Shown: positions 38,417 through 48,563, counted from the first letter of the stretch. The stretch is DNA of 62,934 nt from Alcaligenaceae bacterium (GCA_012839585.1 DUNB01000069.1:1-62934); one strand, 5' to 3'. Translations and numbers: made by a program. Notes: generated by a model not told the origin, from the sequence alone.

Positions 38417-39925
38417 TTACGCTAAAGCGTGTGATTTAAGCACCTTTTCTAACTCTTTACCGTGCTCGTCTGCCAGGGCTGCATCACGCATCGCTTGCAA
38501 GATATTAGGAGACACACGGTTGCTGTTGCGGTCCAACGTATCCATAACGGTATGGAAGTTTTTCAGACCACGCAGGTGTGTATCGCCGTAACCTTTGACC
38601 AAACGCTGTGTGCGTGCGATTTCCAAAGCCAGAGCGGGGTGAGCATGAGCATTGTCTGCAATGCGTTGTAGCCATTTTTCGATGCGCTCTTGCTCGACTT
38701 CGTAGCGTAGCGTTTTACGGCGCCAGCGTTTGAAACCACCTAAGGTGTTTAGGAGCAAGAAACCGCGTAAAGAGCTGGTTTGAATCACGCGACCTTCTTG
38801 GGTGAATTTGCGCAGTATTTTGTGCCCTAAGGAGCTAGGTTTTAGCAACCAACGACCCAGCTTTTTGCAAGGTAGGATTTCGCTGATTTCCTCAACACGT
38901 GGGTGCATGTATTCATTAATGGTCAAAATTTGACCATCGTCTAAACGCACTTCTTGCTGTACGCGCTCGAAACGGCTGCTGCGAGTTTTAAGCTCAGCCA
39001 CACGAATGGCGTCCTCAAAAGACATCCACAAGGCCAAAAAGCGTCCGGTTTCGCGGATGAGCGCGGTATCGTCTGGGTGTGCTTTGCTTTGTATCTGCGT
39101 GAGGCGATCTAAGTAGAGCGTGGCGTATTCCACGTCCTGAAAATCGATCAGACGACGTACGCCTTCGAGAATAATGGACTGCGCATCGGCGGGGAAATCG
39201 TTACGAACACGATCGACCAACGCGGCAACTTTGGGGTTTTTAGGCTGAACAGATGCCACATCAATGGTTTTGGCATCGGTTTGCTTGTCCGCGGCCCCTT
39301 CGTTACCGACGCGAGCATACGCGCTAGCGAAAGCACGTAAACTGGGTTTGACCCCTACGCCACCACGTTCGATGGTGGCTTCAAACTGTTCGCGGCTAAA
39401 AGGCAGTACCCCAGAGGCTGACAAGGCACCGAATAAAACAGCACTGATCACACTACCGGTGTCTTCGGCGGCTTGGGCCATATCGAAGTGAATGTACTGT
39501 TTAGCGGCGGCACGGGTGTGTTCGATGAGCGCATCGCTGTCTACACGACCATCACCCATCGCGGTTTTTTCCGCGATGGAATACACACGGTGTGTGGAGG
39601 TGATCAGCGTTGTGCGGTCTTGGGTTACAAAGCCACGCTGTACAGCGCGGCCGGCTTCCATCAACTCGGAAGCCATGACTACGTCTACATCACCTGGGGT
39701 AGGCATCAATGCCAATACCGGCGATTTACCGTCTTTGATTTGGCTTTTGGGGAAAAGCTCCACGTAGTAAATGGTGGCACCGGTACGTTGCGCCACCCCT
39801 GCAATAGAGGTGGTTTGTGCTACGTAGTCGTTGTGTTCACCTAGAGCGACGATCCAGTTAGCTAATACGCCACCGCCTTCGCCACCCATAGCTAAAATTG
39901 CGATTTTGATTGGTTTTGCTTGCAT
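38417..39925 (-). CDS. iorB: indolepyruvate oxidoreductase subunit beta (long form)
   Basis: 502 aa; IKIAILAMGGEGGGVLANWIVALGE, AGVAQRTGATIYYVELFP; C-terminal extension. Confidence 0.9.
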   Translation of the reverse strand: MQAKPIKIAILAMGGEGGGVLANWIVALGEHNDYVAQTTSIAGVAQRTGATIYYVELFPKSQIKDGKSPVLALMPTPGDVDVVMASELMEAGRAVQRGFVTQDRTTLITSTHRVYSIAEKTAMGDGRVDSDALIEHTRAAAKQYIHFDMAQAAEDTGSVISAVLFGALSASGVLPFSREQFEATIERGGVGVKPSLRAFASAYARVGNEGAADKQTDAKTIDVASVQPKNPKVAALVDRVRNDFPADAQSIILEGVRRLIDFQDVEYATLYLDRLTQIQSKAHPDDTALIRETGRFLALWMSFEDAIRVAELKTRSSRFERVQQEVRLDDGQILTINEYMHPRVEEISEILPCKKLGRWLLKPSSLGHKILRKFTQEGRVIQTSSLRGFLLLNTLGGFKRWRRKTLRYEVEQERIEKWLQRIADNAHAHPALALEIARTQRLVKGYGDTHLRGLKNFHTVMDTLDRNSNRVSPNILQAMRDAALADEHGKELEKVLKSHALA

Positions 39926-39946
39926 TGGTTTAGACCTCGGGCGTAG

Positions 39947-42202
39947 TTAGAATGCGTACTGTTCACGTTTAGCGGCGTTACGACGCTGGAACCAGCCAAT
40001 CACACCACGACGAAGTTTTTCACGGAATTTGTCCATGCCGGTTGGGTTGCTAATGATTTGCGCACGGTAGAAAGAAGGGCACAAAATAGCAGCGTGGGAG
40101 ACCTCACCACACAAACCACAACCTACACAACTATTCATTACAGAGGCGACTGGGTCAGTACGTAGCGCATCTGGGTTCGGACGAATGGATAAAGAAGGAC
40201 ATCCAGACAAACGGATACAGGAGTGATCACCGGTACATGTATCAGGATCCACACCAAAGCGTTCGCGTACTACGCGTTCCCCGGCAGCAACTGCTTTACG
40301 GACTTGACCACGCTCACGACGCTGGCGGTTCAACATACACTCACTTTGCGCGATGATGACCTTAGGACCTTTGACCTTGGTCGTTAAGGCTTCGCGTAAA
40401 TCGGCGGTCATGGTTTTGAGGTCATAGGTGCGTTTTACGGTACGTAACCAGTTAACCCCCACACCACGAGCTGCTTTTTCGATTAAGTGACCGGTGCTGC
40501 GTGTTTCGTTTTTGGCTTTGGATGACAAGATGTCTTGACCACCGGTAGCGGCCGTGTAGTTGTTGTCAATCACAATGGTGAGGTTATCGCTTTGGTTAAA
40601 CACGGCGTTAGCAATACCGCTAGTTAATCCGTTATGCCAGAAACCCCCATCACCCATGATGGAAATAGCGCGTTTGTCAGAGGAGCTCGTATTTAACGCT
40701 GAAGCCGCGGCGCCACCTAAACCGTAACCCATCGTGGTGTTACCTAGGTTAAAGGGCGGCAAAATAGAGAACAGGTGACAGCCAATATCAGCACTGACGT
40801 GGTGCTCACCGAGTTCGCGCTCAACCAATTTCATCGCGGTAAAGATAGGACGCTCTGGACAACCAGTACAGAACCCTGGTGGACGTGCGTGCACGTTTTC
40901 ATCCAAGGAGCCCATCGGACGTACTTCGGCGGCTTCGACCACCGCAGCCGCAGCCGTAGCGCCAGCAGGAGCAGCGACGTCATTCAGGTTGCTGATCTCT
41001 ACAGTGCGAGCTTTGGCGCCCGTGTCTTCGGTGCGAGGTACAACGCGAGGCTTCGGTGCGGGCTCGGGAGCCAAACGACCGTAATGCTCTAAGAAGGCAC
41101 GGATTCCTTTGGTCATGGTTTGGGTGTTGTATTCACCCGCCATTGGCAAGAAGTCCTTGCCGTGTAGTTCGGTGTCTAGTTTGCTGCGACCCAAAATAGA
41201 GGCAATGTTTTGCTCTACGAAGTTAGGCTGACCTTCTTCTAGAACGAGAACCGCGCGTTTACCTTCGCAGAAACGTAAAAGCTCAGAGTCAATCAGTGGG
41301 TAGGCCACGTTCATGACATAAAGCGGGATTTTGGATTCGCCAAACACGTCGGCTAGACCGAGGTGTTCTAGAGCGCGAATAGCGCTGTTGTAACCACCAC
41401 CTTGAACAATCAAACCGACGTCATCGGTGTCATCGCCAAAGAATTCGTTTAGCTGACGTTCTTCGATGAATTTGATAGCGGCAGGCCAGCGTTTTTCCAC
41501 TTTTTCTTTTTCGTGTAGGAAGCTGGCAGGGGGCAATACAATACGATCTAGATCACGCTCAGGGTGCTCCATGGCATCTTTAAGCGAGAAATCAGCACGT
41601 TTGTTATCGGAGGCAACAAACTGACCGTGTACGTGACAAGCGCGAATGCGTAATTGCAACATAACGGGTGTGTTGCTGGCCTCGGACAGGTCAAAACCGT
41701 CTTTTACGGCTTGAACAATACAAGGCAAGTTAGGACGCGGGTCTAGCATCCACATTTGGGATTTCATGGCAAAAGCGTGGCTACGCTCTTGCATGATGGA
41801 GGAGCCCTCGCCGTAGTCTTCACCCACAATGACCAGTGCACCACCTTTAACACCACCCGAAGCCAAGTTCGCTAAGGCGTCAGACGCAACGTTAGTCCCT
41901 ACGGTGGCCTTAAAGGTGACGGCACCACGTAGTGGGTAGTTCACAGAAGCGGCCAAAGAGGCTGCAGCCGTGGCCTCAGAGGCACTGTTTTCGAAGCGAA
42001 TGTTGTGTTCGGTCAGAATGTCTTGGGCGTCAGCCAACACATCCATCAAGTGAGAAATAGGGGCGCCTTGGTAACCAGCAACATAGGAAACGCCAGACTC
42101 TAATAGAGCCTTGGTCACGGCAAGAATACCTTCGCCGCTAAAGACCTCACCGTCTCCTAGACGTAATTTTTTGACTTCCTCGACAAATGAGCGTTCTGCC
42201 AT
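39947..42202 (-). CDS. iorA: indolepyruvate ferredoxin oxidoreductase subunit alpha
   Basis: TPP enzyme (IMGDGGFWHNGLTSGIANAVFNQSDNLTIVIDNNYTAATGGQ) and Fe-S cysteines (CVGCGLCGE); start ATG 42202 after AGGAGG. Confidence 0.93.
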   Translation of the reverse strand: MAERSFVEEVKKLRLGDGEVFSGEGILAVTKALLESGVSYVAGYQGAPISHLMDVLADAQDILTEHNIRFENSASEATAAASLAASVNYPLRGAVTFKATVGTNVASDALANLASGGVKGGALVIVGEDYGEGSSIMQERSHAFAMKSQMWMLDPRPNLPCIVQAVKDGFDLSEASNTPVMLQLRIRACHVHGQFVASDNKRADFSLKDAMEHPERDLDRIVLPPASFLHEKEKVEKRWPAAIKFIEERQLNEFFGDDTDDVGLIVQGGGYNSAIRALEHLGLADVFGESKIPLYVMNVAYPLIDSELLRFCEGKRAVLVLEEGQPNFVEQNIASILGRSKLDTELHGKDFLPMAGEYNTQTMTKGIRAFLEHYGRLAPEPAPKPRVVPRTEDTGAKARTVEISNLNDVAAPAGATAAAAVVEAAEVRPMGSLDENVHARPPGFCTGCPERPIFTAMKLVERELGEHHVSADIGCHLFSILPPFNLGNTTMGYGLGGAAASALNTSSSDKRAISIMGDGGFWHNGLTSGIANAVFNQSDNLTIVIDNNYTAATGGQDILSSKAKNETRSTGHLIEKAARGVGVNWLRTVKRTYDLKTMTADLREALTTKVKGPKVIIAQSECMLNRQRRERGQVRKAVAAGERVVRERFGVDPDTCTGDHSCIRLSGCPSLSIRPNPDALRTDPVASVMNSCVGCGLCGEVSHAAILCPSFYRAQIISNPTGMDKFREKLRRGVIGWFQRRNAAKREQYAF

Positions 42203-42405
42203 GTTGTCCTCCTTGTGGTACTGCAAATGGTTTGATAACTAGATAACTATTATTTTCATATGAATATATTTAGAACTCAACATATTGATCGTAATGGTTT
42301 TCCCTATAATGTGTGTTTTTTCATAAGATCAAAGACTTGGCGGGAAGGCTTAGGTATAGTTAAGCCGATTTATTGTATTTAACGACCTAATTTTCTATCA
42401 GTAGG

Positions 42406-42855
42406 GTGTGTGTGGTGACAGAATCCGTGTTTGTGGACAATTATTTACCCGCGCTTTTAGCGCAGGCAAGTCAAATTATATCGACTGAGTTTCACCAAGT
42501 AGTGCAAGAAAATGGCTTGTCTATTACCGAATGGCGTGTGCTATCGACCTTATCGGGCGCTGGTGTAGTGAGTGTGGGGCATTTGGCGCGAATTGCGACG
42601 AGTAAGCAGCCAACCGTGACGCGGGTTGTAGATAAAATGGTTCAGGCAGGCTTTGTGCATCGAGTGGCACATAATGGGGATAGGCGTGTGACCTTAGTGG
42701 AGATCACAGAGGCGGGTCGTTCGTTGATATCCGGCCTCATCGTGGAAGCAAAAAAGCACGAGGATGAGGTGGTGCGCCGTTTACAACCTTTGGATGTAAC
42801 GGCGCTAAAAGCGACTTTGCGTCGTCTGATCGCAGAAAACCGCGTTGACGACTAA
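42406..42855 (+). CDS. MarR family transcriptional regulator, divergent from iorAB
   Basis: ITEWRVLSTLSGAGVVSVGHLARIATSKQPTVTRVVDKMVQAGFVHRVAHNGDRRVTLVEITEAG. Confidence 0.93.
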   Translation: MCVVTESVFVDNYLPALLAQASQIISTEFHQVVQENGLSITEWRVLSTLSGAGVVSVGHLARIATSKQPTVTRVVDKMVQAGFVHRVAHNGDRRVTLVEITEAGRSLISGLIVEAKKHEDEVVRRLQPLDVTALKATLRRLIAENRVDD

Positions 42856-42870
42856 GGCGTGCTGCAATAA

Positions 42871-43710
42871 TTAGTCTGTGCTCAAGCCGTGGTATTTTCG
42901 ACCAAAATCAACCGTGGCTTTAAATAGACCGGCTTTACTACCACAGTCATAACGCGTGCCTTGGTACTCAAAACCGTGGACTGGCTTGTGTTTTAGTAGG
43001 CTGGCAATGCCATCCGTTAACTGTATTTCACCGCCCACACCGGGTTGTACACGACGCAGGTGGTCAAAGATTTCGGGTTCTAACACATAACGACCTACGA
43101 CTGCGCATTGGCTGGGCGCGTCGGCAGGTGCGGGTTTTTCTACGATGCCATCAAGCAACATGGTTTGAGCGTCGATGGACTTACCTGACACAATCCCATA
43201 TTTATCTGTTTCGTTTGCCTCAACGTGTTGCACCGCAATAATGCTGCCATTGTGCTGATGCGCAGCCTCTACCATTTGTAAGGCCACTGAAGGCGAGGCA
43301 TCGATTAAGTCATCGGCGAGCAGCACCAAAAAGGGTTCATTACCCACAATGGGGGCCGCACAAAGTACCGCGTGACCTAGACCTAGCGGTTTGGCCTGAC
43401 GAGTGTAAATGCAACTCACGTGAGCAGGGATGACATTTTTTACGATTTCGAGGAGCTCATTTTTTTGTTTGGTAGCGAGTTCGTTTTCGAGCTCAGGCAT
43501 GCTATCAAAATGATCTTCAATGGCCCGTTTATGACGACCTGTGACAAAAATAAGCTCTGTCACACCTGCGGCAATGGCTTCCTCTACGGCGTACTGTATT
43601 AAAGGCTTATCTACCACGGGGAGCATTTCTTTGGGCATCGCTTTAGTTGCGGGTAAGAAACGTGTACCCAGACCTGCGACCGGAAAAACAGCTTTACGTA
43701 TCGGTTTCAT
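42871..43710 (-). CDS. galU: UTP--glucose-1-phosphate uridylyltransferase
   Basis: [41 protein letters not shown]. Confidence 0.97.
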   Translation of the reverse strand: MKPIRKAVFPVAGLGTRFLPATKAMPKEMLPVVDKPLIQYAVEEAIAAGVTELIFVTGRHKRAIEDHFDSMPELENELATKQKNELLEIVKNVIPAHVSCIYTRQAKPLGLGHAVLCAAPIVGNEPFLVLLADDLIDASPSVALQMVEAAHQHNGSIIAVQHVEANETDKYGIVSGKSIDAQTMLLDGIVEKPAPADAPSQCAVVGRYVLEPEIFDHLRRVQPGVGGEIQLTDGIASLLKHKPVHGFEYQGTRYDCGSKAGLFKATVDFGRKYHGLSTD

Positions 43711-43725
43711 AGACGAAGAATTAGG

Positions 43726-43878
43726 TTATGGATTGCCGATTTGGATATCAGCATGATTAAAAAAAGGTTTAGGACTGGGTGTGCGACCTAAATCGTGCGG
43801 TGCCACACCAAAAAAACCTTGTCCATAAACCAAGAAAAAAAGGTTAGCCAACAAAACGAGGAGCACTAAAATTCGCAT
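43726..43878 (-). CDS. 50-aa small membrane protein, possibly truncated SPOR-domain protein remnant (MRILVLLVLLANLFFLVYGQGFFGVAPHDLGRTPSPKPFFNHADIQIGNP)
   Basis: ORF with AGAGG upstream; single N-terminal TM; directly downstream of coaX. Confidence 0.6.
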   Translation of the reverse strand: MRILVLLVLLANLFFLVYGQGFFGVAPHDLGRTPSPKPFFNHADIQIGNP

Positions 43879-43895
43879 GGGATCCTCTCTTTGAG

Positions 43896-44714
43896 TTAGT
43901 CCGTTTGTTCTGTTTGGGCTGCCATATAAGCCAGACCGTCAAGAACGGGGGTGGGCTGCCAGAGCGCAGACTCGGGATCCAAGTTTAGCAGGTCCAGTTG
44001 CTGGCGATAAGCCCGTAATAGTTCTGCTTTGATAAGTTCTGCACCACCACCACTGTATACCAACAAGGGGGCGACCTGTTGTTCTTGCTGCGTGAGTTGC
44101 CATTGACGCAACACGGCCCCCGCTTGTGCAGCGGCAATACCGGAGCTGATGGCAGCACGGGTATTGGTAGGAAAGTCATTAATAGCGCCTATCCCTTTAC
44201 CTAGTTTTGCTGTGTTTAGTGCCAAAGCATCATACATGAGCTGGGGCCCCGGTAAAATTAACCCACCCACAAAACGCGCGGGTTGGTTCGAGGTGGCGGG
44301 CAGAATAGTGTCTACCGTAGTAGCGGTACCAAAGCTGACATGCACCAAAGGTCGATGCGCCGACGGATTTTGTTGGGTGAGCACCCCAATTAATCCTAGC
44401 CAACGATCCGCCCCCAAGCGTTCAGGTGCTTCGTAGCCATTGCTTAAAATAGGACAGGGTGAGGTACCGTCTAGCCATTTTGTACTACAGTCAAAACGGT
44501 GCAGTATTTTGTCGACTTGTTCGGTTAGTTCGGGCGCTGCCACAGAGACCCCTAATGCTTGTTGTGGGCGCAAAGCGTGCTGTTTGAGCCAGTCCGTTAG
44601 GCGGTCTAATTCCGAATGAATAAAGGCAGCACTGAGTGTTGGATCTCTGTGACCAGAGTGGTCTGCGTAGCCAACTTTGATGCGTGTATTGCCTATGTCT
44701 AAAAGTAAATTCAT
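43896..44714 (-). CDS. coaX: type III pantothenate kinase
   Basis: MNLLLDIGNTRIKVGY, PERLGADRWLGLIG, HVSFGTATTVDTI. Confidence 0.94.
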   Translation of the reverse strand: MNLLLDIGNTRIKVGYADHSGHRDPTLSAAFIHSELDRLTDWLKQHALRPQQALGVSVAAPELTEQVDKILHRFDCSTKWLDGTSPCPILSNGYEAPERLGADRWLGLIGVLTQQNPSAHRPLVHVSFGTATTVDTILPATSNQPARFVGGLILPGPQLMYDALALNTAKLGKGIGAINDFPTNTRAAISSGIAAAQAGAVLRQWQLTQQEQQVAPLLVYSGGGAELIKAELLRAYRQQLDLLNLDPESALWQPTPVLDGLAYMAAQTEQTD

Positions 44715-45601
44715 GGGGTGTTTTTAGGTGCAAAAGGGCGTACAGAGACCTCGCCCACAGAAACGGGTTGGGTGTGACTGCCCTGACGAATCAGAAGTTG
44801 GCCCTGTTCATTAATACCACTGCCTATGCCTTCGAGGATGACTTGGTTGTTGTCTAGTAAGGTGAGGTATTGGTCGCGCAGACCATCGACTTTTTTATGC
44901 CGCAACGGCAAGTCCTGAAAACCCCGTGCCGTGACCTCATTGAGAGCCTGATACCAGGCCTTGGCAATACGGGTGACAATTTCTGCGGCAGTGATATGTT
45001 TAAGCGAGGGTACTTCGTCCACAATGGTGGCCCAGTCGGCAATTTTGCGGTTAAGAGATTGACTTAGCGAGCCGGCATCATTGAGGTTAATTCCAATGCC
45101 TATGATGACCACATGGTGGTCACTGCTTAACGGAGAGGTGCTGGCGCGCGTGACCTCGGTCAGAATGCCGGCCAACTTGGCTTGGTGCCATTGCACATCG
45201 TTAGGCCACTTCATATTGAGTTTAGGCACATCTTGGATGGGCAAAAAGGAACGCAAGGCCTCGGTGGCCACCACACCAGCTAAAGGGGACAGGGTGGCCA
45301 AATGGCGAGCCGGCAAAAACACATCAAAGGCACAAGAGAACATCAGGTGCGCACCACTGCGATTGACCCAAGTACGCCCAGCACGGCCTCGACCTCTGTC
45401 TTGAAGGTGAGCGCCTAATAACCAAGGACGTATCACTTGAGCTCCGCTGGAGCGAGCTAACGACATGAGATCACCATTCGTGGAGTCGGTGCGATCTACC
45501 CACGAGATAGTCGGAAAAAAAGGCAAATGTGCTTGTAGTTGCTGACAAAGTTCGGTCGGAGAAGCTAGACCTAAGGCAGCAGGACAGTGTGTAGGGCTCA
45601 T
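44711..45601 (-). CDS. birA: biotin--[acetyl-CoA-carboxylase] ligase
   Basis: DRGRGRAGRTWVNRSGAHLMFS, KWPNDVQWHQAKLAGILTE. Confidence 0.93.
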   Translation of the reverse strand: MSPTHCPAALGLASPTELCQQLQAHLPFFPTISWVDRTDSTNGDLMSLARSSGAQVIRPWLLGAHLQDRGRGRAGRTWVNRSGAHLMFSCAFDVFLPARHLATLSPLAGVVATEALRSFLPIQDVPKLNMKWPNDVQWHQAKLAGILTEVTRASTSPLSSDHHVVIIGIGINLNDAGSLSQSLNRKIADWATIVDEVPSLKHITAAEIVTRIAKAWYQALNEVTARGFQDLPLRHKKVDGLRDQYLTLLDNNQVILEGIGSGINEQGQLLIRQGSHTQPVSVGEVSVRPFAPKNTP

Positions 45602-45674
45602 ACAGGGATAGACAAGCAGAGAAAGGGAATTTCGTTAAAATAAGGCATACTAACTACATTATGGCATTTTAGAC

Positions 45675-46343
45675 ATGGAACGTTTGAAGACAGTACAGTT
45701 TCAGGGCAAAGCAGGTGTGATTGATTGTGCACTGGATTGGCCCGAGGCAGGTCAGCCCATCACCGGCTGGGCTCTTATTCTACATCCACACCCTTTGCAT
45801 GGCGGTGCCCGTAATAACAAAGTGGTGACCACCATGAGTCGTGCGGCCACTAGCCAAGGTTTGGTCGCCGTGCGCCCGGACTTTCGTGGGGTGGGCTTGT
45901 CGGCGGGTGAATTCGATCACGGCCAAGGTGAAACCTGGGACATGCTGGAATTAGTGCAGCAGTTTCAAAACCAGTTTGCTGAAATCAGCTCAGGACACTT
46001 TATGTTGGGTGCTTTTTCATTTGGGACGTCGGTGGCGGCACAGTTGGTGTCGCTATTGGCCAGTTCTGGGCAGCGCACTCCGCAGGCCCTAGTCCTAGCC
46101 GGCTGTGCGGTAGAGCGCTTCCGTTTTGTAGAGGATCTACAGGTGCCCGAATACACTTATTTGGTGCATGGGCAAGAAGACGAGGTAGTCCCTCTTTCTG
46201 AAAGTATTGATTTTGCAATTGCCCATAATTTAGCGGTCAGTGTGATCCCGGCAGCAGGGCATTTCTTTCATGGCAAACTGATTTTATTACGTGATTTGGT
46301 CAGTGCGCAGTGGCAATTAGGTATGATGCGTCAGTCCGCGTAG
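45675..46343 (+). CDS. alpha/beta hydrolase (dienelactone hydrolase-like)
   Basis: LILHPHPLHGGARNNKVVTTMSRAATSQGLVAVRPDFRGVGLSAGEFDHGQGE. Confidence 0.85.
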   Translation: MERLKTVQFQGKAGVIDCALDWPEAGQPITGWALILHPHPLHGGARNNKVVTTMSRAATSQGLVAVRPDFRGVGLSAGEFDHGQGETWDMLELVQQFQNQFAEISSGHFMLGAFSFGTSVAAQLVSLLASSGQRTPQALVLAGCAVERFRFVEDLQVPEYTYLVHGQEDEVVPLSESIDFAIAHNLAVSVIPAAGHFFHGKLILLRDLVSAQWQLGMMRQSA

Positions 46344-46460
46344 TTTTCAGTTACAAGTTCTTGCGTCTGGATGCGGCTTTGACTTCTCTTTGCCCGGACG
46401 CACATGCCTATAATGTGGCCATGATTTCCACTTTTTGCTTACAACTTATAAAGCCGAATT

Positions 46461-47657
46461 ATGTTTAATACAGGTCGAACATCCCTACGCCGCTGTTTAG
46501 CGGCGCTTACCTTGGCTTTTGCCCCTTTCGCTCTCTCTGCTCAAGACGTGGCAGGGGTCGTTACTGAGCCCACCCTAATCAGCGAATTGTCGACCATCCC
46601 TGCTCCCACCTTAGGTGCTAAGGCGTGGTTGAGTCTGGATGTGAACAGCAATCAAATCATTGCGGCTCATAATATGGACGAAAGGATTGAGCCTGCCTCA
46701 TTAACCAAGCTCATGACGGCTTATTTGGTTTTTAAAGCCTTAGAAGCCGGTCGATTAGATTTAGAGCAAGAGGTGCATGTCTCTGAAAAAGCCTGGCGTA
46801 CCGAAGGCTCACGCATGTTCATCAACCCCAACACACAGGTGAAAATTCACGATTTGTTGCAGGGCTTGATTGTGCAGTCAGGTAATGATGCAACGGTGGC
46901 CTTGGCCGAGGCCGTGGCAGGTAGCGAAGAGGCTTTCGCCGCCTTGATGAACGAGGAAGCCACACGTCAAGGTTTGACCGATACGCATTTTGAAAACGGC
47001 AGTGGTTTACCTCACCCAGACCATTTGACCTCGGTCAGAGACTTAGGCATTTTGGCTAAAAATCTGGTCTCAGATTTTCCGCAGTATTTGCATTACTATA
47101 GCCAGAAAGAATACCTCTATAACAAAATCAACCAACCTAACCGAAACCGTTTGTTGTGGCTAGATAGCACGGTAGATGGTTTGAAAACGGGTCATACCAA
47201 ATCTGCTGGTTATGGATTGGTGACGACGGCGCTGCGTGACGGACGTCGTGTGATCACTGTGGTCACAGGCACTAGTAGTGATGCGGCACGCACAGAGGAC
47301 AGTTTGAAACTGTTGAACTGGAGCTACCAAAACTTTGAAACCGTAGAGCTCTATCAGCCCAATCAGCCCATCGTAACGGCTCGTATCTGGGAGGGCGAGG
47401 TGGATACCGTGGGCCTAGGGCTTAAACGCTCTGTTTGGGTAACAGTGCCTCGTGGTCGCTCTGGTGACATTAAACCGATGGCGCATTACACACAGCCTTT
47501 GATGGCTCCGGTGATGCAAGATCAAAAAGTAGGTACCGTGGCCTTTAGTTTGGGCGATCAAGTTATCGCCAATGAGCCTTTGCTAGCGCTAAATGCGGTG
47601 CCCCAAGCAGGTTTTGTAGGGCGTATGATAGACAAAGTACGCATGCTATTTAATTAA
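46461..47657 (+). CDS. dacC: D-alanyl-D-alanine carboxypeptidase (PBP5/6)
   Basis: ERIEPASLTKLMTAYLVF (SxxK), QSGNDATVALAE (SxN), VDGLKTGHTKSAG (KTG). Confidence 0.93.
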   Translation: MFNTGRTSLRRCLAALTLAFAPFALSAQDVAGVVTEPTLISELSTIPAPTLGAKAWLSLDVNSNQIIAAHNMDERIEPASLTKLMTAYLVFKALEAGRLDLEQEVHVSEKAWRTEGSRMFINPNTQVKIHDLLQGLIVQSGNDATVALAEAVAGSEEAFAALMNEEATRQGLTDTHFENGSGLPHPDHLTSVRDLGILAKNLVSDFPQYLHYYSQKEYLYNKINQPNRNRLLWLDSTVDGLKTGHTKSAGYGLVTTALRDGRRVITVVTGTSSDAARTEDSLKLLNWSYQNFETVELYQPNQPIVTARIWEGEVDTVGLGLKRSVWVTVPRGRSGDIKPMAHYTQPLMAPVMQDQKVGTVAFSLGDQVIANEPLLALNAVPQAGFVGRMIDKVRMLFN

Positions 47658-47689
47658 TCCACTTCATCCCCATTTACTGAGAGGTAATC

Positions 47690-48559
47690 ATGATTGAAAA
47701 CGTAGATCCAAACACCATCGTCTATTTAAACGGAGACTTCGTCCGCTTGGCGGATGCCAAGATCTCGGTGTTGGATCGCGGTTTTATTTTTGGCGATGGC
47801 ATCTACGATGTTGTCCCCGCCTATAAAGGCAAGGCTTTTAGAATCGATGAGCACTTAGACCGCCTAGAGCGTAGTCTAAAACTCATCGGGCTAGAGGTGG
47901 ATTACACCCGTCAAGATTGGGAAAAGCTGGTCTTTGACATGCTAGAGCGCGAGGGCAAAGACCTAGACTGCATGGTGTATATGCATGTGACGCGTGGCGT
48001 AGCAAAACGGGATCATGCCTTTCCTGCGAATGCGACGCCTACGGTGTTTTGTATGGTCACGCCCTTCGAGCGCCCTAGTGCGGCACGGGATGCCGGCTTA
48101 ACGGCCATTTCTATCCCCGATGTGCGCTGGTTGATGTGCCACATTAAATCCATTTCCTTATTAGGTAATGTGTTGGCACGCCAGCAGGCGGTAGATGCGG
48201 GTGTGGATGAGGTAGTGCAGTTCCGTGATGGTTTTATGACCGAAGGGTCCTCTACCAATATTTGGGTGGTCAAGGATGGGGTGCTTTTGGCTCCTCCGCG
48301 TAATCACCTGATCTTAGAAGGGGTCCGCTATCGCCTACTCGAAGAACTCGCTCAGGCAGCCGATATTCCTTTCGAATCCCGCCCCATTTCCGAGGCAGAG
48401 GTAGCTGACGCAGATGAACTGATGCTAAGTTCAGCGACCAAAGAGGTTCTGCCTATTTTGCAGTACAACGGTAAACCTGTAGGGGCTGGTCAACCTGGAC
48501 CGGTGTATCGCGCTTTACGCGCAGGCTATGATCAAAAATTGGCTCAACTAGAAGGATAA
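47690..48559 (+). CDS. dat: D-amino acid aminotransferase (class IV)
   Basis: ISVLDRGFIFGDGIYDVVPAYKGKAFRIDEHLDRLERSL, KSISLLGNVLARQQA. Confidence 0.9.
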   Translation: MIENVDPNTIVYLNGDFVRLADAKISVLDRGFIFGDGIYDVVPAYKGKAFRIDEHLDRLERSLKLIGLEVDYTRQDWEKLVFDMLEREGKDLDCMVYMHVTRGVAKRDHAFPANATPTVFCMVTPFERPSAARDAGLTAISIPDVRWLMCHIKSISLLGNVLARQQAVDAGVDEVVQFRDGFMTEGSSTNIWVVKDGVLLAPPRNHLILEGVRYRLLEELAQAADIPFESRPISEAEVADADELMLSSATKEVLPILQYNGKPVGAGQPGPVYRALRAGYDQKLAQLEG

Positions 48560-48563
48560 AACC

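Noticed and set aside
39473-39844. 123-aa plus-strand ORF antisense to iorB
   Set aside because: Longest of the antisense ORFs but its sequence mirrors codon structure of iorB; no ribosome-binding site or recognisable domain.
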